Shown here in pieces: positions 52,186-61,404 of a DNA stretch of 64,000 nt (position 1 is the stretch's first letter; each line of letters begins with the position of its first letter). The DNA is from Achromobacter sp. UMC71 (GTDB lineage Bacteria > Pseudomonadota > Gammaproteobacteria > Burkholderiales > Burkholderiaceae_B), in the NCBI RefSeq assembly GCF_014170305.1, contig NZ_LZZT01000024.1:1-64000 (forward strand). Reading direction: 5' to 3'. The notes beneath the pieces were generated by a model. The model was given only the letters and a program-made list of their open reading frames with translations, was not told the DNA's origin and did no database searches. Position numbers and translations under genes: made by a program.

Positions 52186-53720
52186 CGCGGCGCGCTCGCC
52201 ACCAGCGCGTCAAATGCCTTGTCCAGGCTGGCCAGCGAATCGGCGATATGGGCGCGGCGTTCCTTGATCCACTTGTCCTGCGACGCCAGCTGCTCGCGCG
52301 CTTCCTTGATCATGCGGTCCATCTCGGCCGGCTGCGGGCCACCGATGGTGGCGCGGTTCTTCACAATGGCCACCGGGTCCAGCGTCGAGCGGAACTCGGC
52401 TTCGCTCATCGGCAGTTCGTTCGGATACTTCGAACCCTTCATCGCGTCGGCATAGATGCGGCGCGCCTGATCGTACGGGAAGTCCAGCGGCTTGATGTTG
52501 TTGGTCTTGGCGTAGGTCACGACTTCCGAGGCGAAGTGATGGCCGTCGCGGAACGGCAGCTTGTACTTGCGCATCAGCACGTCGGCCAGCTCCTGCGACG
52601 CGGTCCAGTCGCTGTTCAGTTCTTCCAGCGCGCGGTCCGGGCTGATCACCATGGCCTTGAGCACGCGGTCCCAGCGCTTGAGCGCCGAGATGCCGCTGTC
52701 CACCATTGCGGAATTCTGCTTCACGTCCTTGGGATCGCTCATGCCCGGCGTGATGTTGTGCGTCTGGATCACCGGTCCCATCGCCAGCGTCACCGCCGTC
52801 GACGCATCGCTGCGCGTGTCGTTGAGCAGGCCCGGGTTGCGCTTCTGCGGCATGGCGCTGGACACATAGGTATTGCCGCCGCCTTCTTCCAGCAGGATCC
52901 ACGGACGCGATTGCGCGTACTGCGTCATCACGTCTTCGACGAAATTGCCGGTGCGCAGCGCGATGCTGGTCACGATGGACGCCACTTCCACCGGCTGGTC
53001 CATCGACGAAATCTGCGACGCGTCATAGGCGTTGTCCACCAGCGCCGTGAAGCCCAGGTATTGCGCCATGCGTTTGCGGTCAAGCGGCCAGCTGGTGCCG
53101 TTCAGCACCGTAGTGCCCATGGGCGAACGGTCGATGCGCACATAGGCCTCGCGGATGCGCTGGGCATCGCGCGCAAGGCCTGCCGCCTGACCCAGCAGAT
53201 AGTGGCCGTAGCTGTTGGGCTGCGCCGCCACGCCGTTGGTGTAGTTCGGCACGATGGTGCCGGCGTGCTTGGCCGCCAGTTCCACCAGCGTGGTCGACGT
53301 GGCGTTCAATTGGTCGGCCAGTTCCAGCAGCTTGTCGCGCAGGATCGCGCTGCGGTAGGTCGCGTGCATGTCCTGGCTGGAGCGGCCCGCGTGCAGCAGC
53401 GTCACGTCTTCGCCCGCGGCCTTGATCAGCAGCGGCTCGAACGTGATGACACTGGCCGGGCGCTTGGCGCCGGGCTGGTTGCCGTCGTTGATCACCTTGG
53501 CCACGCCGGCCGCCAGGCGCGGCGCCATGGACTTGTCCAGCAGCCCTTCGTCGGTATTGATGACGGCCGTGGCCTTGTTGATCTCGCCCAGCCAGAAGAA
53601 GGGATCATGCGCGGGCGGCTTGGCGGCGGCGGGCGCGGCGGGCGCCTGCTGGGCCGAGGCGGCTTGGCCTGCAAGGGAAACAACAAGGGCTGCGCCCAGG
53701 GCGGGCAGGAAATGTCTCAT
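52182..53720 (-). CDS. Exported aspartase/fumarase-superfamily lyase (argininosuccinate lyase-like)
   Basis: A 512-residue protein with a clear signal peptide (MRHFLPALGAALVVSLAGQA, then ASA-Q) ahead of a complete lyase domain. Superfamily blocks are present: LHAGRSSQDMHATYRSAI (about 109-126, like GRSRNDQ of argininosuccinate lyase), GTTVLNGTSWPLD, and the signature SSAMPQKRNPG at 287-297. Argininosuccinate lyase and its relatives are normally cytoplasmic, so periplasmic elimination of fumarate or another acid is unexpected. The start overlaps the stop of the sensor kinase gene by four bases (ATGA), so the pair is translationally coupled. The substrate is unknown. Confidence 0.85.
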   Translation of the reverse strand: MRHFLPALGAALVVSLAGQAASAQQAPAAPAAAKPPAHDPFFWLGEINKATAVINTDEGLLDKSMAPRLAAGVAKVINDGNQPGAKRPASVITFEPLLIKAAGEDVTLLHAGRSSQDMHATYRSAILRDKLLELADQLNATSTTLVELAAKHAGTIVPNYTNGVAAQPNSYGHYLLGQAAGLARDAQRIREAYVRIDRSPMGTTVLNGTSWPLDRKRMAQYLGFTALVDNAYDASQISSMDQPVEVASIVTSIALRTGNFVEDVMTQYAQSRPWILLEEGGGNTYVSSAMPQKRNPGLLNDTRSDASTAVTLAMGPVIQTHNITPGMSDPKDVKQNSAMVDSGISALKRWDRVLKAMVISPDRALEELNSDWTASQELADVLMRKYKLPFRDGHHFASEVVTYAKTNNIKPLDFPYDQARRIYADAMKGSKYPNELPMSEAEFRSTLDPVAIVKNRATIGGPQPAEMDRMIKEAREQLASQDKWIKERRAHIADSLASLDKAFDALVASAPR

Positions 53721-55117
53721 GGCGTTCTCGTTCTAGGGGAGTCGGTCGCGGAGCTGTCCGCGCGCCTAGCGCCATTTTTGCTCGGACCTGCGCGAAAATG
53801 CAATGACTCCTGCCGCCCTGCGCGCGCCGCCCAGCGCAACACAAACCGTGCCCCCCCCAGCGGGCTGTCCAGCACCTGAATCGTGCCCTGATGACTGGCC
53901 GCCACGCGCTGCACGATGGCCAGGCCCAGCCCCGCGCCGCCCGTGCCGCGGTCGCGGCTTTCATCCAGGCGGATGAACGGCTCGAAGATCCGGTTCCGGT
54001 CCGCCGCCGGAATGCCCGGCCCGTCGTCATCCACAATCAGCTCGAAGCCCCCCTGCGGGCAGCGCGTCAGCGCGATATCGATCCGGCCGCGCGCATAACG
54101 CACCGCGTTCTGCACCAGATTCAAGAGCGCCCGGCTCATGTAGCGCGGATTCAGGTCCACGTGCGGCGGATGGCCGTCCGCGACCACGCAGCGCACGTTG
54201 CGCGCGTCGGCCTGGTGCGCCACCTGCGCCAACGCCTCGCCCAGCCAATCGCGCGTGTCCACCGTCTCTTGCTGGACGGTCTCGTCGGTGGGACGTTCCA
54301 GCCGCGCATACACCAGCAGCTCGGCCACCATGCTTTCCAGTTCGGAGATGTCCGCGCGCATGTCCCGCAGCACGCGGGCGTGCTGCGGCGGCAGACCGCT
54401 GCGGTCCAGCAGGTCCACCTCGAACGACAGCCGCGCCAAGGGCGTGCGCAGCTCGTGCGACACCGCATTGGTCAGGCTGCGCTGATTCTCGATCAGCGCG
54501 GCAATGCGCCCGGCCATGTAGTTGAAGCTTTCCCCCACATGGCGCACACCCGTGATGCCCGACAGTTGCACCCGCATGCCCAGCTCACCCTGGCCCATCC
54601 GCACGGCGGCATTGCGCAGCCGGTCCATGTCGCGCCACATCGGCAAGGCCCAGAAGGCCAGCAGGCCCACGCCCACCATCACCGTCAGGAAGGTCCATAG
54701 GCTCCAGGTCAGCACAGTATCGACCACGCCCTCGCCCGGCAGGCGCAGTTCCAGCCATTGCGCGGGTTCGCCCGGCAGCGGGGCCAGGTGCGTGTTGTAT
54801 TCGTCGCGCATCACGAAGCCCTGGTATTCCAGCTGCTTGGGTTCGCCCGCGGTCAGCTTGACCTGATCCCCGCGCAACAGCCGCAGCCCCAAACCGTAAT
54901 GTGGCGTGATCTGCTCCCGCATCACCGTCTCGCGCTGCGCCGGGGCCACGGCATCCAGCCGCTGATGCAGCTCGTAGAGCTGACCGCGCAAGGATTGGTA
55001 GGCAATCTCGTCCACCGTCGGCTTGAACAGCTTGCCCAGGCCCTTGTCCACCAGTTGGTACGCCAGGCACAGGCTGATCACGACCACGATAAAAAAGCGA
55101 ACGAAGAATTTGAACAT
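53717..55117 (-). CDS. Orphan sensor histidine kinase (RstB-like)
   Basis: A 466-residue membrane sensor kinase. Helix 1 (about 5-22), a periplasmic domain (about 30-135), helix 2 (about 136-158) and a HAMP linker precede the dimerisation domain with His221 (NAVSHELRTPLARL). The ATPase domain has the N box (LLNLVQNAVRYA), G1 (DDDGPGIP) and G2 (GGAGLGLAIV). The layout is like RstB. No response regulator is adjacent; instead an exported lyase gene is coupled to its stop. The start at 55117 fits the first helix. A 30-residue Arg/Ser-rich tail follows the catalytic domain. Confidence 0.9.
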   Translation of the reverse strand: MFKFFVRFFIVVVISLCLAYQLVDKGLGKLFKPTVDEIAYQSLRGQLYELHQRLDAVAPAQRETVMREQITPHYGLGLRLLRGDQVKLTAGEPKQLEYQGFVMRDEYNTHLAPLPGEPAQWLELRLPGEGVVDTVLTWSLWTFLTVMVGVGLLAFWALPMWRDMDRLRNAAVRMGQGELGMRVQLSGITGVRHVGESFNYMAGRIAALIENQRSLTNAVSHELRTPLARLSFEVDLLDRSGLPPQHARVLRDMRADISELESMVAELLVYARLERPTDETVQQETVDTRDWLGEALAQVAHQADARNVRCVVADGHPPHVDLNPRYMSRALLNLVQNAVRYARGRIDIALTRCPQGGFELIVDDDGPGIPAADRNRIFEPFIRLDESRDRGTGGAGLGLAIVQRVAASHQGTIQVLDSPLGGARFVLRWAARAGRQESLHFRAGPSKNGARRADSSATDSPRTRTP

Positions 55118-55310
55118 TGAAGGCCCTGGCGCCGACAGCCGGCGGCTTGGGATCATAGGGACAAAGCCCGATCCCGATCCGCCGCCATTTGTGGGGGATT
55201 TGTGAAAAATCGTGAAACACCGGTGACCCACAAGGCGCGCTATTCTGGCGTTGCCTTCCCGCCTTCTGCCCGGTGGGCCCCCCACGCCAACCTCGAAAGG
55301 ACCCCACGCC

Positions 55311-55853
55311 ATGGAACCGCTAGAGCAATTCCTGCGTTCGGGCAAGATCCTGCAATCGTTTCCTGGCGCCGACAGCGCCGCGATCCAGGCCTACGAGCAA
55401 ACCTGGAACACGCGTCTTTCCGACAGCTACAAGGCGTTCCTGGCGCGCAGCAACGGCCTGCGTTTCGGTTTCGATTTCGACGAGGCCCACCGGGCCGGGG
55501 TCTCGCCTGCACTGGCGGACATGAACACCTTTTTCGGTATCGGCAACGGCAGCCCTCACCTGGATCTGGCGCTGTTGACCCCGAAGATGCGCTTTCACAA
55601 CCCGGCCTTTCTGCCCTTCGCCCCCGTGCTGGGATTGGGCGGCGACTTCTGCACCTACGTTGAAATCAGCCAGGGCAAGCACCTGGGGCGCATCATGTAC
55701 ACCGACGGCGAGATGACCTCGATCTACGAAGACCTGGATATCCGCGGCCAGGACGTGGACGCCCTGATCGACGGCTTCATCGACGACGGCTGGTTCATGC
55801 CCGTCGCCGCGTCGTTCGACGATTTGATCCGGATGTACGCGAAGATGGCGTGA
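55311..55853 (+). CDS. SMI1/KNR4 (SUKH) domain protein
   Basis: A 180-residue cytoplasmic protein of the SUKH superfamily: IQAYEQTWNTRLSDSYKAFLARSNGLRFG (split over about 25-53) is the signature helix, followed by FLPFAPVLGLGGDFCTYVE and GRIMYTDGEMTSIYED. Many SUKH proteins are immunity proteins of toxin systems, others have unclear roles; no toxin gene is adjacent. AAAGGA stands about ten bases before the ATG. It is divergent from the sensor kinase and convergent with the LuxR gene. Its role here remains open. Confidence 0.82.
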   Translation: MEPLEQFLRSGKILQSFPGADSAAIQAYEQTWNTRLSDSYKAFLARSNGLRFGFDFDEAHRAGVSPALADMNTFFGIGNGSPHLDLALLTPKMRFHNPAFLPFAPVLGLGGDFCTYVEISQGKHLGRIMYTDGEMTSIYEDLDIRGQDVDALIDGFIDDGWFMPVAASFDDLIRMYAKMA

Positions 55854-55864
55854 CGCTCTGCGGC

Positions 55865-56674
55865 TCAGGCGTTGCCGGCAAGTCCGGCCGCCTGCGCAGC
55901 CGGTTCCCCCGAAGGCGCCTTGACCAGGAATTCCTTCAGGCTGGCGACCTTGCTCTTCTTGAAGATGCGGTTCTTGTATGTCACCACCGTGGTGGGCGAC
56001 AGGCCCAGCGCGCGGCCCACTTCCTTGGCCGTGTGACCTTGGCGCAGCAGGTTCGCCACCTGGATCTCGCGCCACGACAAACCCGCCGGCCAGGCTGCCA
56101 CGGGCGTCGGCGCCGCGTCGCGCCGGCACAGCTGGTGATGACGCCGCGCCAACGCGATCAGCAACGGCGCGCGTCCGCGCATCAGGTCCGTCACGTCGGC
56201 CGAATGGGTGCGCGAGAAATACAGGTTCAGGTAGCTGATGCCTTCGCTGCGCGCGCCGATCAGTGAAATCTTGCTGGCAAAGCCCGGCCGCTCAAACAGC
56301 AGGCGGCGGTACTCGGCATCCATGATGTGGGCGGGAGCCGGGGTCTGGATGATCAGGTCCGGCTGCCCCTCGGGCCGACAGGCCAAATCGCGCAGCAAGG
56401 CGTAATTGGGATCGCGACGGTAGAACTGGTCGTCGACGTAGACATTGGTGGTCCATTCGATCAGGGACTGGTTCAGCAGGCTGGCGGCCGACGAATACTG
56501 CACCGAGCCGTCGTGCCCGTAGAACACATGGGCCACGTGATCGGCAGCCACGGTTTCGCGCAGCGCCAGCAACAACGCAGCGTGGAACATCGGGCCGCCC
56601 AGGTCCATCACGGCGGACGCCGCCCATTGGTCCGCCCCCCCGGCCGCAGCCAGCGGCGTGCTTGTCTCTTCCAT
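55865..56674 (-). CDS. LuxR-family regulator of the aromatic operon
   Basis: A 269-residue regulator with an N-terminal ligand-binding-like region (about 20-185) and a C-terminal LuxR helix-turn-helix (LSWREIQVANLLRQGHTAKE, VGRALGLSPTTVVTYKNRIFKKS; about 190-245). The N-terminal part is not a response receiver; it may bind an aromatic or a CoA ester. It is divergent from the FAD monooxygenase operon with a 158-base gap, which suggests direct control. The start at 56674 is preferred to an open frame 61 residues longer that runs across the promoter region. Confidence 0.85.
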   Translation of the reverse strand: MEETSTPLAAAGGADQWAASAVMDLGGPMFHAALLLALRETVAADHVAHVFYGHDGSVQYSSAASLLNQSLIEWTTNVYVDDQFYRRDPNYALLRDLACRPEGQPDLIIQTPAPAHIMDAEYRRLLFERPGFASKISLIGARSEGISYLNLYFSRTHSADVTDLMRGRAPLLIALARRHHQLCRRDAAPTPVAAWPAGLSWREIQVANLLRQGHTAKEVGRALGLSPTTVVTYKNRIFKKSKVASLKEFLVKAPSGEPAAQAAGLAGNA

Positions 56675-56832
56675 GGTTCTGGGTCCTCGTTCGGACGTGT
56701 TTTTCCCGATTCTACGGTCAACCCTGGCGTTGCGCGTGTCCTCTTCCGTGAGGACATGACGGGACTTTCCCGCGCTTCTAGAGTGTGTGCCAGAGACAAA
56801 CCCAGGCACCTCACAAAGCACTAGGGAAAACG

Positions 56833-58542
56833 ATGACAGAGCTTCCCCTCTACCCATACCTCAGGCCCGGCGAGATGGATCGCCCGCGTCCCGACCCGCA
56901 CCCGGTGGCCATCGTGGGCGCCGGCTTGAGCGGCCTGACGCTGGCCCTGGATCTGGTGCGCCGCGGCATTCCCGTGGTGGTGCTGGACGACGACAACACG
57001 GTTGGGGTGCGCGGGCTGGCCTCGCGTGGCATGGTCTGGGCCCAGCGCACGCTGGATATCTTCGACCGGTTGGGCATGGCCGATGCCGTCGTGGAAAAGG
57101 GCGTGCGCTGGAATGTCGGGCGCGTGTTGTGCCGCGACATGGCGGTGGCGTCGTTCACGCTGCAGGATCAGCCCGACATGCGCCACAACGGCTTCGTGAA
57201 CCTGCAGCAATACTATCTGGAAGCCTTCCTGGTCGACGCGTTGCAGCGCGAGCCGCTGGCCGACCTGCGCTGGCTGAACGCCGTCGTCGGCATCGAGCCC
57301 TGTGCAGACGCCCCCGCCATGCTGCGCGTGCAGACGCCCGATGGCATGTATGCCACCCGCGCCCAGTGGGTCGTGGCGTGCGATGGCGCCCACAGCGCGG
57401 TGCGCGGCATGCTGGGCCTGGCCCCGCGCGTCTACGACCGCACCGAAGACCGCTGGATCATCATCGACATCGTCCTGCGCGGCTCGGCCTGGCCCGAAGA
57501 GCGCTGGACCTGGCTGGACGCCCGCAGCAACCACGGGCGCGCGGTGTGGCGCCACAAGATGGCCGACGACACCTGGCGGCTGGACTTCCAGCTGCGCCCG
57601 GACGAAGACGCCGAGGCCGCCGCCACCGATGCCGCCATGCGCCAGCGCGTCTGGGACCTGCTGGGCGAACGGGTGGACTTCGACATCGCCTGGCACGGTG
57701 TCTGGGCCTACCGCCACGAATGCCTGGACAGCCTGCGTCACGGCCGCGTGCTGTTCGCCGGCGACTCGGCCCATCTGGTGGCGCCCTTTGGGGCGCGCGG
57801 CGGCAATGGCGGCATCCAGGACGCGGACAACCTCGGCTGGAAGCTGGCGCTGCTGCTGCAAGGGCGCGCCGGCGAGCCGCTGCTGGACAGCTACAGCGCC
57901 GAGCGCAAGCACGCGGCCATGGAGAACATCCGCCAGGCGCGGCGCTCGTCGCGCTTTGTCCATCCGGGCCCGGCCCGCTCCGCCACGGTCTGGCGCGACG
58001 CCATCATCGCGCTGGCGCCGCGGCACGAGGTCCCGGCCCGCATGATCAACACCGGCCGGCTGTGCATGCCGGCGGTGTATCCGCCATCGCCGCTGGTCCG
58101 CGGCGCGCAGGCCCAGCATGGCCGGGCACTGCCGAACATCGTGCTGCGCCAGGAAGACGGCCTGTCGCTGCACGGCCTGCTCGGCGCCTGGTTCACGGTG
58201 CTGGTCTTTGCCGATGCCCTGCCCCCGGATGCGCCAGACGCCACCGATGCCGATCCCTTGTTGCGGTGGGTCGCGGTCGGGCCGCTCTGCGATGCGCGCG
58301 GCCGCGCCGCCCTGGCGCATCAGCTGGGCGTGACCCTGGCCGGAGAAACCTGGCTGGTGCGTCCCGACCAGCACGTCATGGCGACCCATGACCCGCACGC
58401 ACTCAACCCCGCCGAGGCCGCCCTGTGGGTCGACACGGCGCTAGGCGCGCCCTGCGCCGCCGCCCATGCCCCCATCCCCGAGTCCCGCCGCCGCTTGCAC
58501 GCCACCGGAGCCCGCCATGCCGCCATCCCAGCAACAGCTTGA
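56833..58542 (+). CDS. FAD-dependent aromatic monooxygenase
   Basis: A 569-residue flavoprotein hydroxylase of the MhpA/PheA-like class. Rossmann motif GAGLSG at 29-34 (AIVGAGLSGLTLALDLVRRG), the conserved VACDGAHSAVRGMLG (DG motif), and GDSAHLVAPFGARGGNGGIQDADNLGWKLALLL near 310-340. The C-terminal ~150 residues form the thioredoxin-like domain of this class. It would hydroxylate a phenolic substrate with NAD(P)H and O2. It heads the operon: the next gene overlaps it by 26 bases. A start 16 residues earlier is open but lacks support. Confidence 0.9.
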   Translation: MTELPLYPYLRPGEMDRPRPDPHPVAIVGAGLSGLTLALDLVRRGIPVVVLDDDNTVGVRGLASRGMVWAQRTLDIFDRLGMADAVVEKGVRWNVGRVLCRDMAVASFTLQDQPDMRHNGFVNLQQYYLEAFLVDALQREPLADLRWLNAVVGIEPCADAPAMLRVQTPDGMYATRAQWVVACDGAHSAVRGMLGLAPRVYDRTEDRWIIIDIVLRGSAWPEERWTWLDARSNHGRAVWRHKMADDTWRLDFQLRPDEDAEAAATDAAMRQRVWDLLGERVDFDIAWHGVWAYRHECLDSLRHGRVLFAGDSAHLVAPFGARGGNGGIQDADNLGWKLALLLQGRAGEPLLDSYSAERKHAAMENIRQARRSSRFVHPGPARSATVWRDAIIALAPRHEVPARMINTGRLCMPAVYPPSPLVRGAQAQHGRALPNIVLRQEDGLSLHGLLGAWFTVLVFADALPPDAPDATDADPLLRWVAVGPLCDARGRAALAHQLGVTLAGETWLVRPDQHVMATHDPHALNPAEAALWVDTALGAPCAAAHAPIPESRRRLHATGARHAAIPATA

Positions 58543-58723
58543 CGACCTGCTTGAACGCCTGATCGCCTTGACCGACCAGCCCGACCCCGCGGACCAGCGC
58601 GACAGCCTGGCCCGGCTATCGCTGCTGCTCATCGAAGCCGTGGACGACGCGGCCCGCGTGCAGGCCGCCGTCGACGAACTTCTCGCGGCGCGCGGCGGAC
58701 CGCCCGCGCTGCACATTCCCTGA
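58517..58723 (+). CDS. DUF2783 small protein
   Basis: A 68-residue helical protein: LDDLLERLIALTDQPDPADQ, then SLARLSLLLIEAVDDAARVQ and an Ala-rich helix. This is the DUF2783 pattern, a family I know mainly from operons like this one, between the monooxygenase and VOC genes. It starts inside the end of the monooxygenase gene (26-base overlap), so a partner or regulatory role for that enzyme is plausible. No catalytic residue is evident. Confidence 0.8.
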   Translation: MPPSQQQLDDLLERLIALTDQPDPADQRDSLARLSLLLIEAVDDAARVQAAVDELLAARGGPPALHIP

Positions 58724-58740
58724 CCCACGGAGACCGCGTC

Positions 58741-59334
58741 ATGACGCATTCCACCGATATCGACCAACCGGACGCGGCCTGCCCGCCCATCCAGGGCCTG
58801 CACCACTTCGCCTGGCGTTGCCGCGACGCCGAAGAGACCCGGCATTTTTACGAAGACATCCTTGGCCTGCCGCTGGTGCACGTGGTCAAGGAAGAACGGG
58901 TGCCGTCCACCGGCGAGCACTGCCCCTTCGTGCACCTGTTCTTCGAGTTCGCCGACCACTCGCACATCGCCTTCTTCGACCTGGGTGACAACGCGGTGAG
59001 CCAGCCGGATCCCGCCACGCCGCGCTGGGTCAACCACTTCGCCATGGAAATCCGCGGCGAGGCCGGACTGGAACGGATGCGCCAGCGCCTGCTGGCGCAC
59101 GGCGTGCAAGTCGTCGGTCCGACCGACCATCACTTCATCCGCTCGCTCTATTTCTTCGACCCCAACGGCATCCGGCTGGAACTGACGACTCGCCTGCCCG
59201 TGCCCGACTACGTGGCCAAGAAGCGGCGCAGCGCCCACGACGACCTGGCCGACTGGACCCGCGATAAGGCCGCCGGCCTGCGCCCCGGCGCCACCGGCAC
59301 CAGCAGCCAGGCCCGCCAGACGCAACCCGGTTGA
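58741..59334 (+). CDS. VOC-fold protein, candidate ring-cleavage dioxygenase
   Basis: A 197-residue vicinal-oxygen-chelate protein. The paired modules contain GLHHFAWRCRD (His), HSHIAFFDLGD, VNHFAMEIRG (His) and FDPNGIRLELTTR (Glu), giving the two-His/one-Glu metal site used by type I extradiol dioxygenases and glyoxalases. No other ring-cleaving enzyme is present in the operon, so this protein is the best candidate for opening the hydroxylated ring. It lies 17 bases after DUF2783 and 37 before the MBL gene. Isomerase or other VOC activity is possible. Confidence 0.82.
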   Translation: MTHSTDIDQPDAACPPIQGLHHFAWRCRDAEETRHFYEDILGLPLVHVVKEERVPSTGEHCPFVHLFFEFADHSHIAFFDLGDNAVSQPDPATPRWVNHFAMEIRGEAGLERMRQRLLAHGVQVVGPTDHHFIRSLYFFDPNGIRLELTTRLPVPDYVAKKRRSAHDDLADWTRDKAAGLRPGATGTSSQARQTQPG

Positions 59335-59371
59335 CCCGGCCATCCCCTATCCCTGACCGACAAGGACCACG

Positions 59372-60331
59372 ATGAACAAACCTTTCGCCTCCCAGGCCGA
59401 CGTCGCCGAGAAGAAGACCTCCTTCGTACGTCTGTCCGAAAACGCCTACGCTTACATCGCCGACGGCGACCCGAACTCCGGCGTCATCATCGGCGACGAC
59501 AGCGTAATGGTGGTCGATGCCACCGCCACGCCCGCAATGGCGCAGAACCTGATCCGCGCCATTCGGGGCGTCACCGACAAGCCCATCCGCCACGTGGCCC
59601 TGACCCACTACCACGCCGTGCGCGTGCTGGGCGCGTCCGCCTTCGCCGCCGAAGGCGCCGTCAATACCTTCGCCAGCCAGGGCACCTACGAACTGATCGC
59701 CGAACGCGGCCAGGCCGACATGGATTCCGAGATCGGCCGCTTTCCCCGGCTGTTCCAATCCGCCGAAGGCATACCCGGGCTGACCTGGCCCACCGTGGTG
59801 TTCGAGCGCGAACTGACGGTGCACCTGGGCAAGCTGGAAGTGCGCATGATGCATCTGGGCGCCGGCCACACGCGGGGCGACTCGATCGTGTGGCTGCCGT
59901 CGCAGGGCATCTGTTTCGCGGGCGACCTGGTCGAATTCAATGCCGGCGTCTACACCGGCGACGCCTACCTGAGCGACTGGCCCGCCACCCTCGATGCCCT
60001 GCAAGCGCTGCAACCCCGGCAGATGGTGCCCGGCCGTGGGCCCGCCCTGACCAGCCCCGACGCCTGCCGCGAGGCCATCGGCTACACCCGCCACTGGGTG
60101 CAGACGCTATACGGCTGCGCCCGCCAGGGCGTCAGCGAAGGCAAGGGCCTGAAGCAGGTCTACGAAGACACCCGCCGCGTGATGGATCCGGAATTCGGCC
60201 ACGTCGTCATCTACGAACACGCCATCCCCTTCGACATCTCGCGCGCTTTCGACGAAGCCAGCGGCATCACCGATCCGCGCGTCTGGACCGCCCAACGCGA
60301 CCGCGAGATGTGGGCCGAACTGACCGCCTGA
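59372..60331 (+). CDS. Metallo-beta-lactamase-fold hydrolase with incomplete metal site
   Basis: A 319-residue MBL-fold protein. The first metal motif reads His79-Tyr-His81-Ala-Val83-Arg84 in place of HxHxDH, so Asp and the second-site His are lost. His166 (GAGHTRGD) and Asp185 (FAGDLVEF) remain, and the last His is replaced by Arg222 (VPGRGPA). A single zinc ion might still bind. Related SoxH-like proteins occur in the same kind of operon with the monooxygenase and the fumarylacetoacetase-like gene. A thioester or lactone hydrolase role is conceivable. It lies 28 bases before the next gene. Confidence 0.83.
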   Translation: MNKPFASQADVAEKKTSFVRLSENAYAYIADGDPNSGVIIGDDSVMVVDATATPAMAQNLIRAIRGVTDKPIRHVALTHYHAVRVLGASAFAAEGAVNTFASQGTYELIAERGQADMDSEIGRFPRLFQSAEGIPGLTWPTVVFERELTVHLGKLEVRMMHLGAGHTRGDSIVWLPSQGICFAGDLVEFNAGVYTGDAYLSDWPATLDALQALQPRQMVPGRGPALTSPDACREAIGYTRHWVQTLYGCARQGVSEGKGLKQVYEDTRRVMDPEFGHVVIYEHAIPFDISRAFDEASGITDPRVWTAQRDREMWAELTA

Positions 60332-60359
60332 CACCCTCCCAACGACGGAATCCCCGGAC

Positions 60360-61391
60360 ATGAAACTCGCCACCCTGAACCCCGGCACCCGCGACGGCCA
60401 GCTGGTCGTCGTCAACCGCGCGCTGACCCGTATGCGCGCCGTGCCTCACATCGCCGCCACTTTGCAGCAAGCCCTGGACGATTGGGCCCGCTGCGCCCCG
60501 CGCCTGCAGGCGGAATACGCCGACCTGCAGGCCGGCGGCGCGGGCCTGCCCTTTGACGCGACGCAATGTGCCGCGCCCCTGCCGCGCGCCTACCAATGGC
60601 TGGACGCCTCGGCCTATCTCAATCACGTCGACCTGACCCGGCGCGCCCGCGGCGGCGAAATGCCGCCGTCGTTCCACACCGATCCCCTGATGTACCAAGG
60701 GGCCTCCGACGACTTCATGGGGCCCTGCGATCCCATCACCGCCGCCAGCGAAGACCTCGGCGTCGACCTGGAGGCCGAGATCGTGGTGGTCACCGACGAC
60801 GTGCCGCTGGGCGTGGACGCCCGCAAGGCGCTGGACCACGTCGTGCTGCTGGGGCTGGTCAACGATGTCACGCTGCGCAACGTCGTGCTGCCCGAGCTGA
60901 GCAAGGGCTTCGGCTTCCTGCAAGGCAAGCCCGCCTCGGCGTTGTCGCCCGTGCTGGTCACCCCCGACGAACTCGCGCCCTACTGGCGCGACGGCAAGCT
61001 GCACCGCCCGATGCAGGTGTGGTTGAACGGCACGCTGATCGGCCAGCCCCAGGCCGGCGAGGAAATGCAGTTCAACTTCGGCGAGCTCATCGCCCACGCC
61101 GCGCGCACCCGCCGCCTGGGCGCCGGCACGCTGCTAGGCAGCGGCACGATCTCGAACGCCAGCGACGCCGTGGGCGTGTGCTGCCTGGTCGAAGCCCGCG
61201 TGCGGGAACAGCTGCGCGACGGGCAGATGCGTACGCCGTTCCTCAAGCACGGCGACCGCGTGCGCATCGCCATGCGCGACGACGCCGGCAACAGCCTGTT
61301 CGGCGATATCGACCAGCAGGTCCAGATCCCCGGCACCCGGCCCCTGCCCAAGACCGCCGCGGCGCCGGCTCCGCAAGCCGTCACCGCCTGA
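60360..61391 (+). CDS. Fumarylacetoacetate hydrolase-family protein
   Basis: A 343-residue FAH enzyme. An N-terminal domain (1-100, MKLATLNPGTRDGQLVVVNR) precedes the FAH catalytic domain with HTDPLMYQGASDDF, the metal residues in LEAEIVVVTDDV and GLVNDVTLRN, and GSGTISNAS near the C-terminus. The size and N-terminal start are those of the bacterial fumarylacetoacetase/fumarylpyruvase group. It would split a fumaryl-acyl product to fumarate and a keto acid. It is placed between the MBL gene and maleylacetoacetate isomerase, which should supply its substrate. Confidence 0.9.
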   Translation: MKLATLNPGTRDGQLVVVNRALTRMRAVPHIAATLQQALDDWARCAPRLQAEYADLQAGGAGLPFDATQCAAPLPRAYQWLDASAYLNHVDLTRRARGGEMPPSFHTDPLMYQGASDDFMGPCDPITAASEDLGVDLEAEIVVVTDDVPLGVDARKALDHVVLLGLVNDVTLRNVVLPELSKGFGFLQGKPASALSPVLVTPDELAPYWRDGKLHRPMQVWLNGTLIGQPQAGEEMQFNFGELIAHAARTRRLGAGTLLGSGTISNASDAVGVCCLVEARVREQLRDGQMRTPFLKHGDRVRIAMRDDAGNSLFGDIDQQVQIPGTRPLPKTAAAPAPQAVTA

Positions 61392-61404
61392 AGGGGACGC
61401 CACC

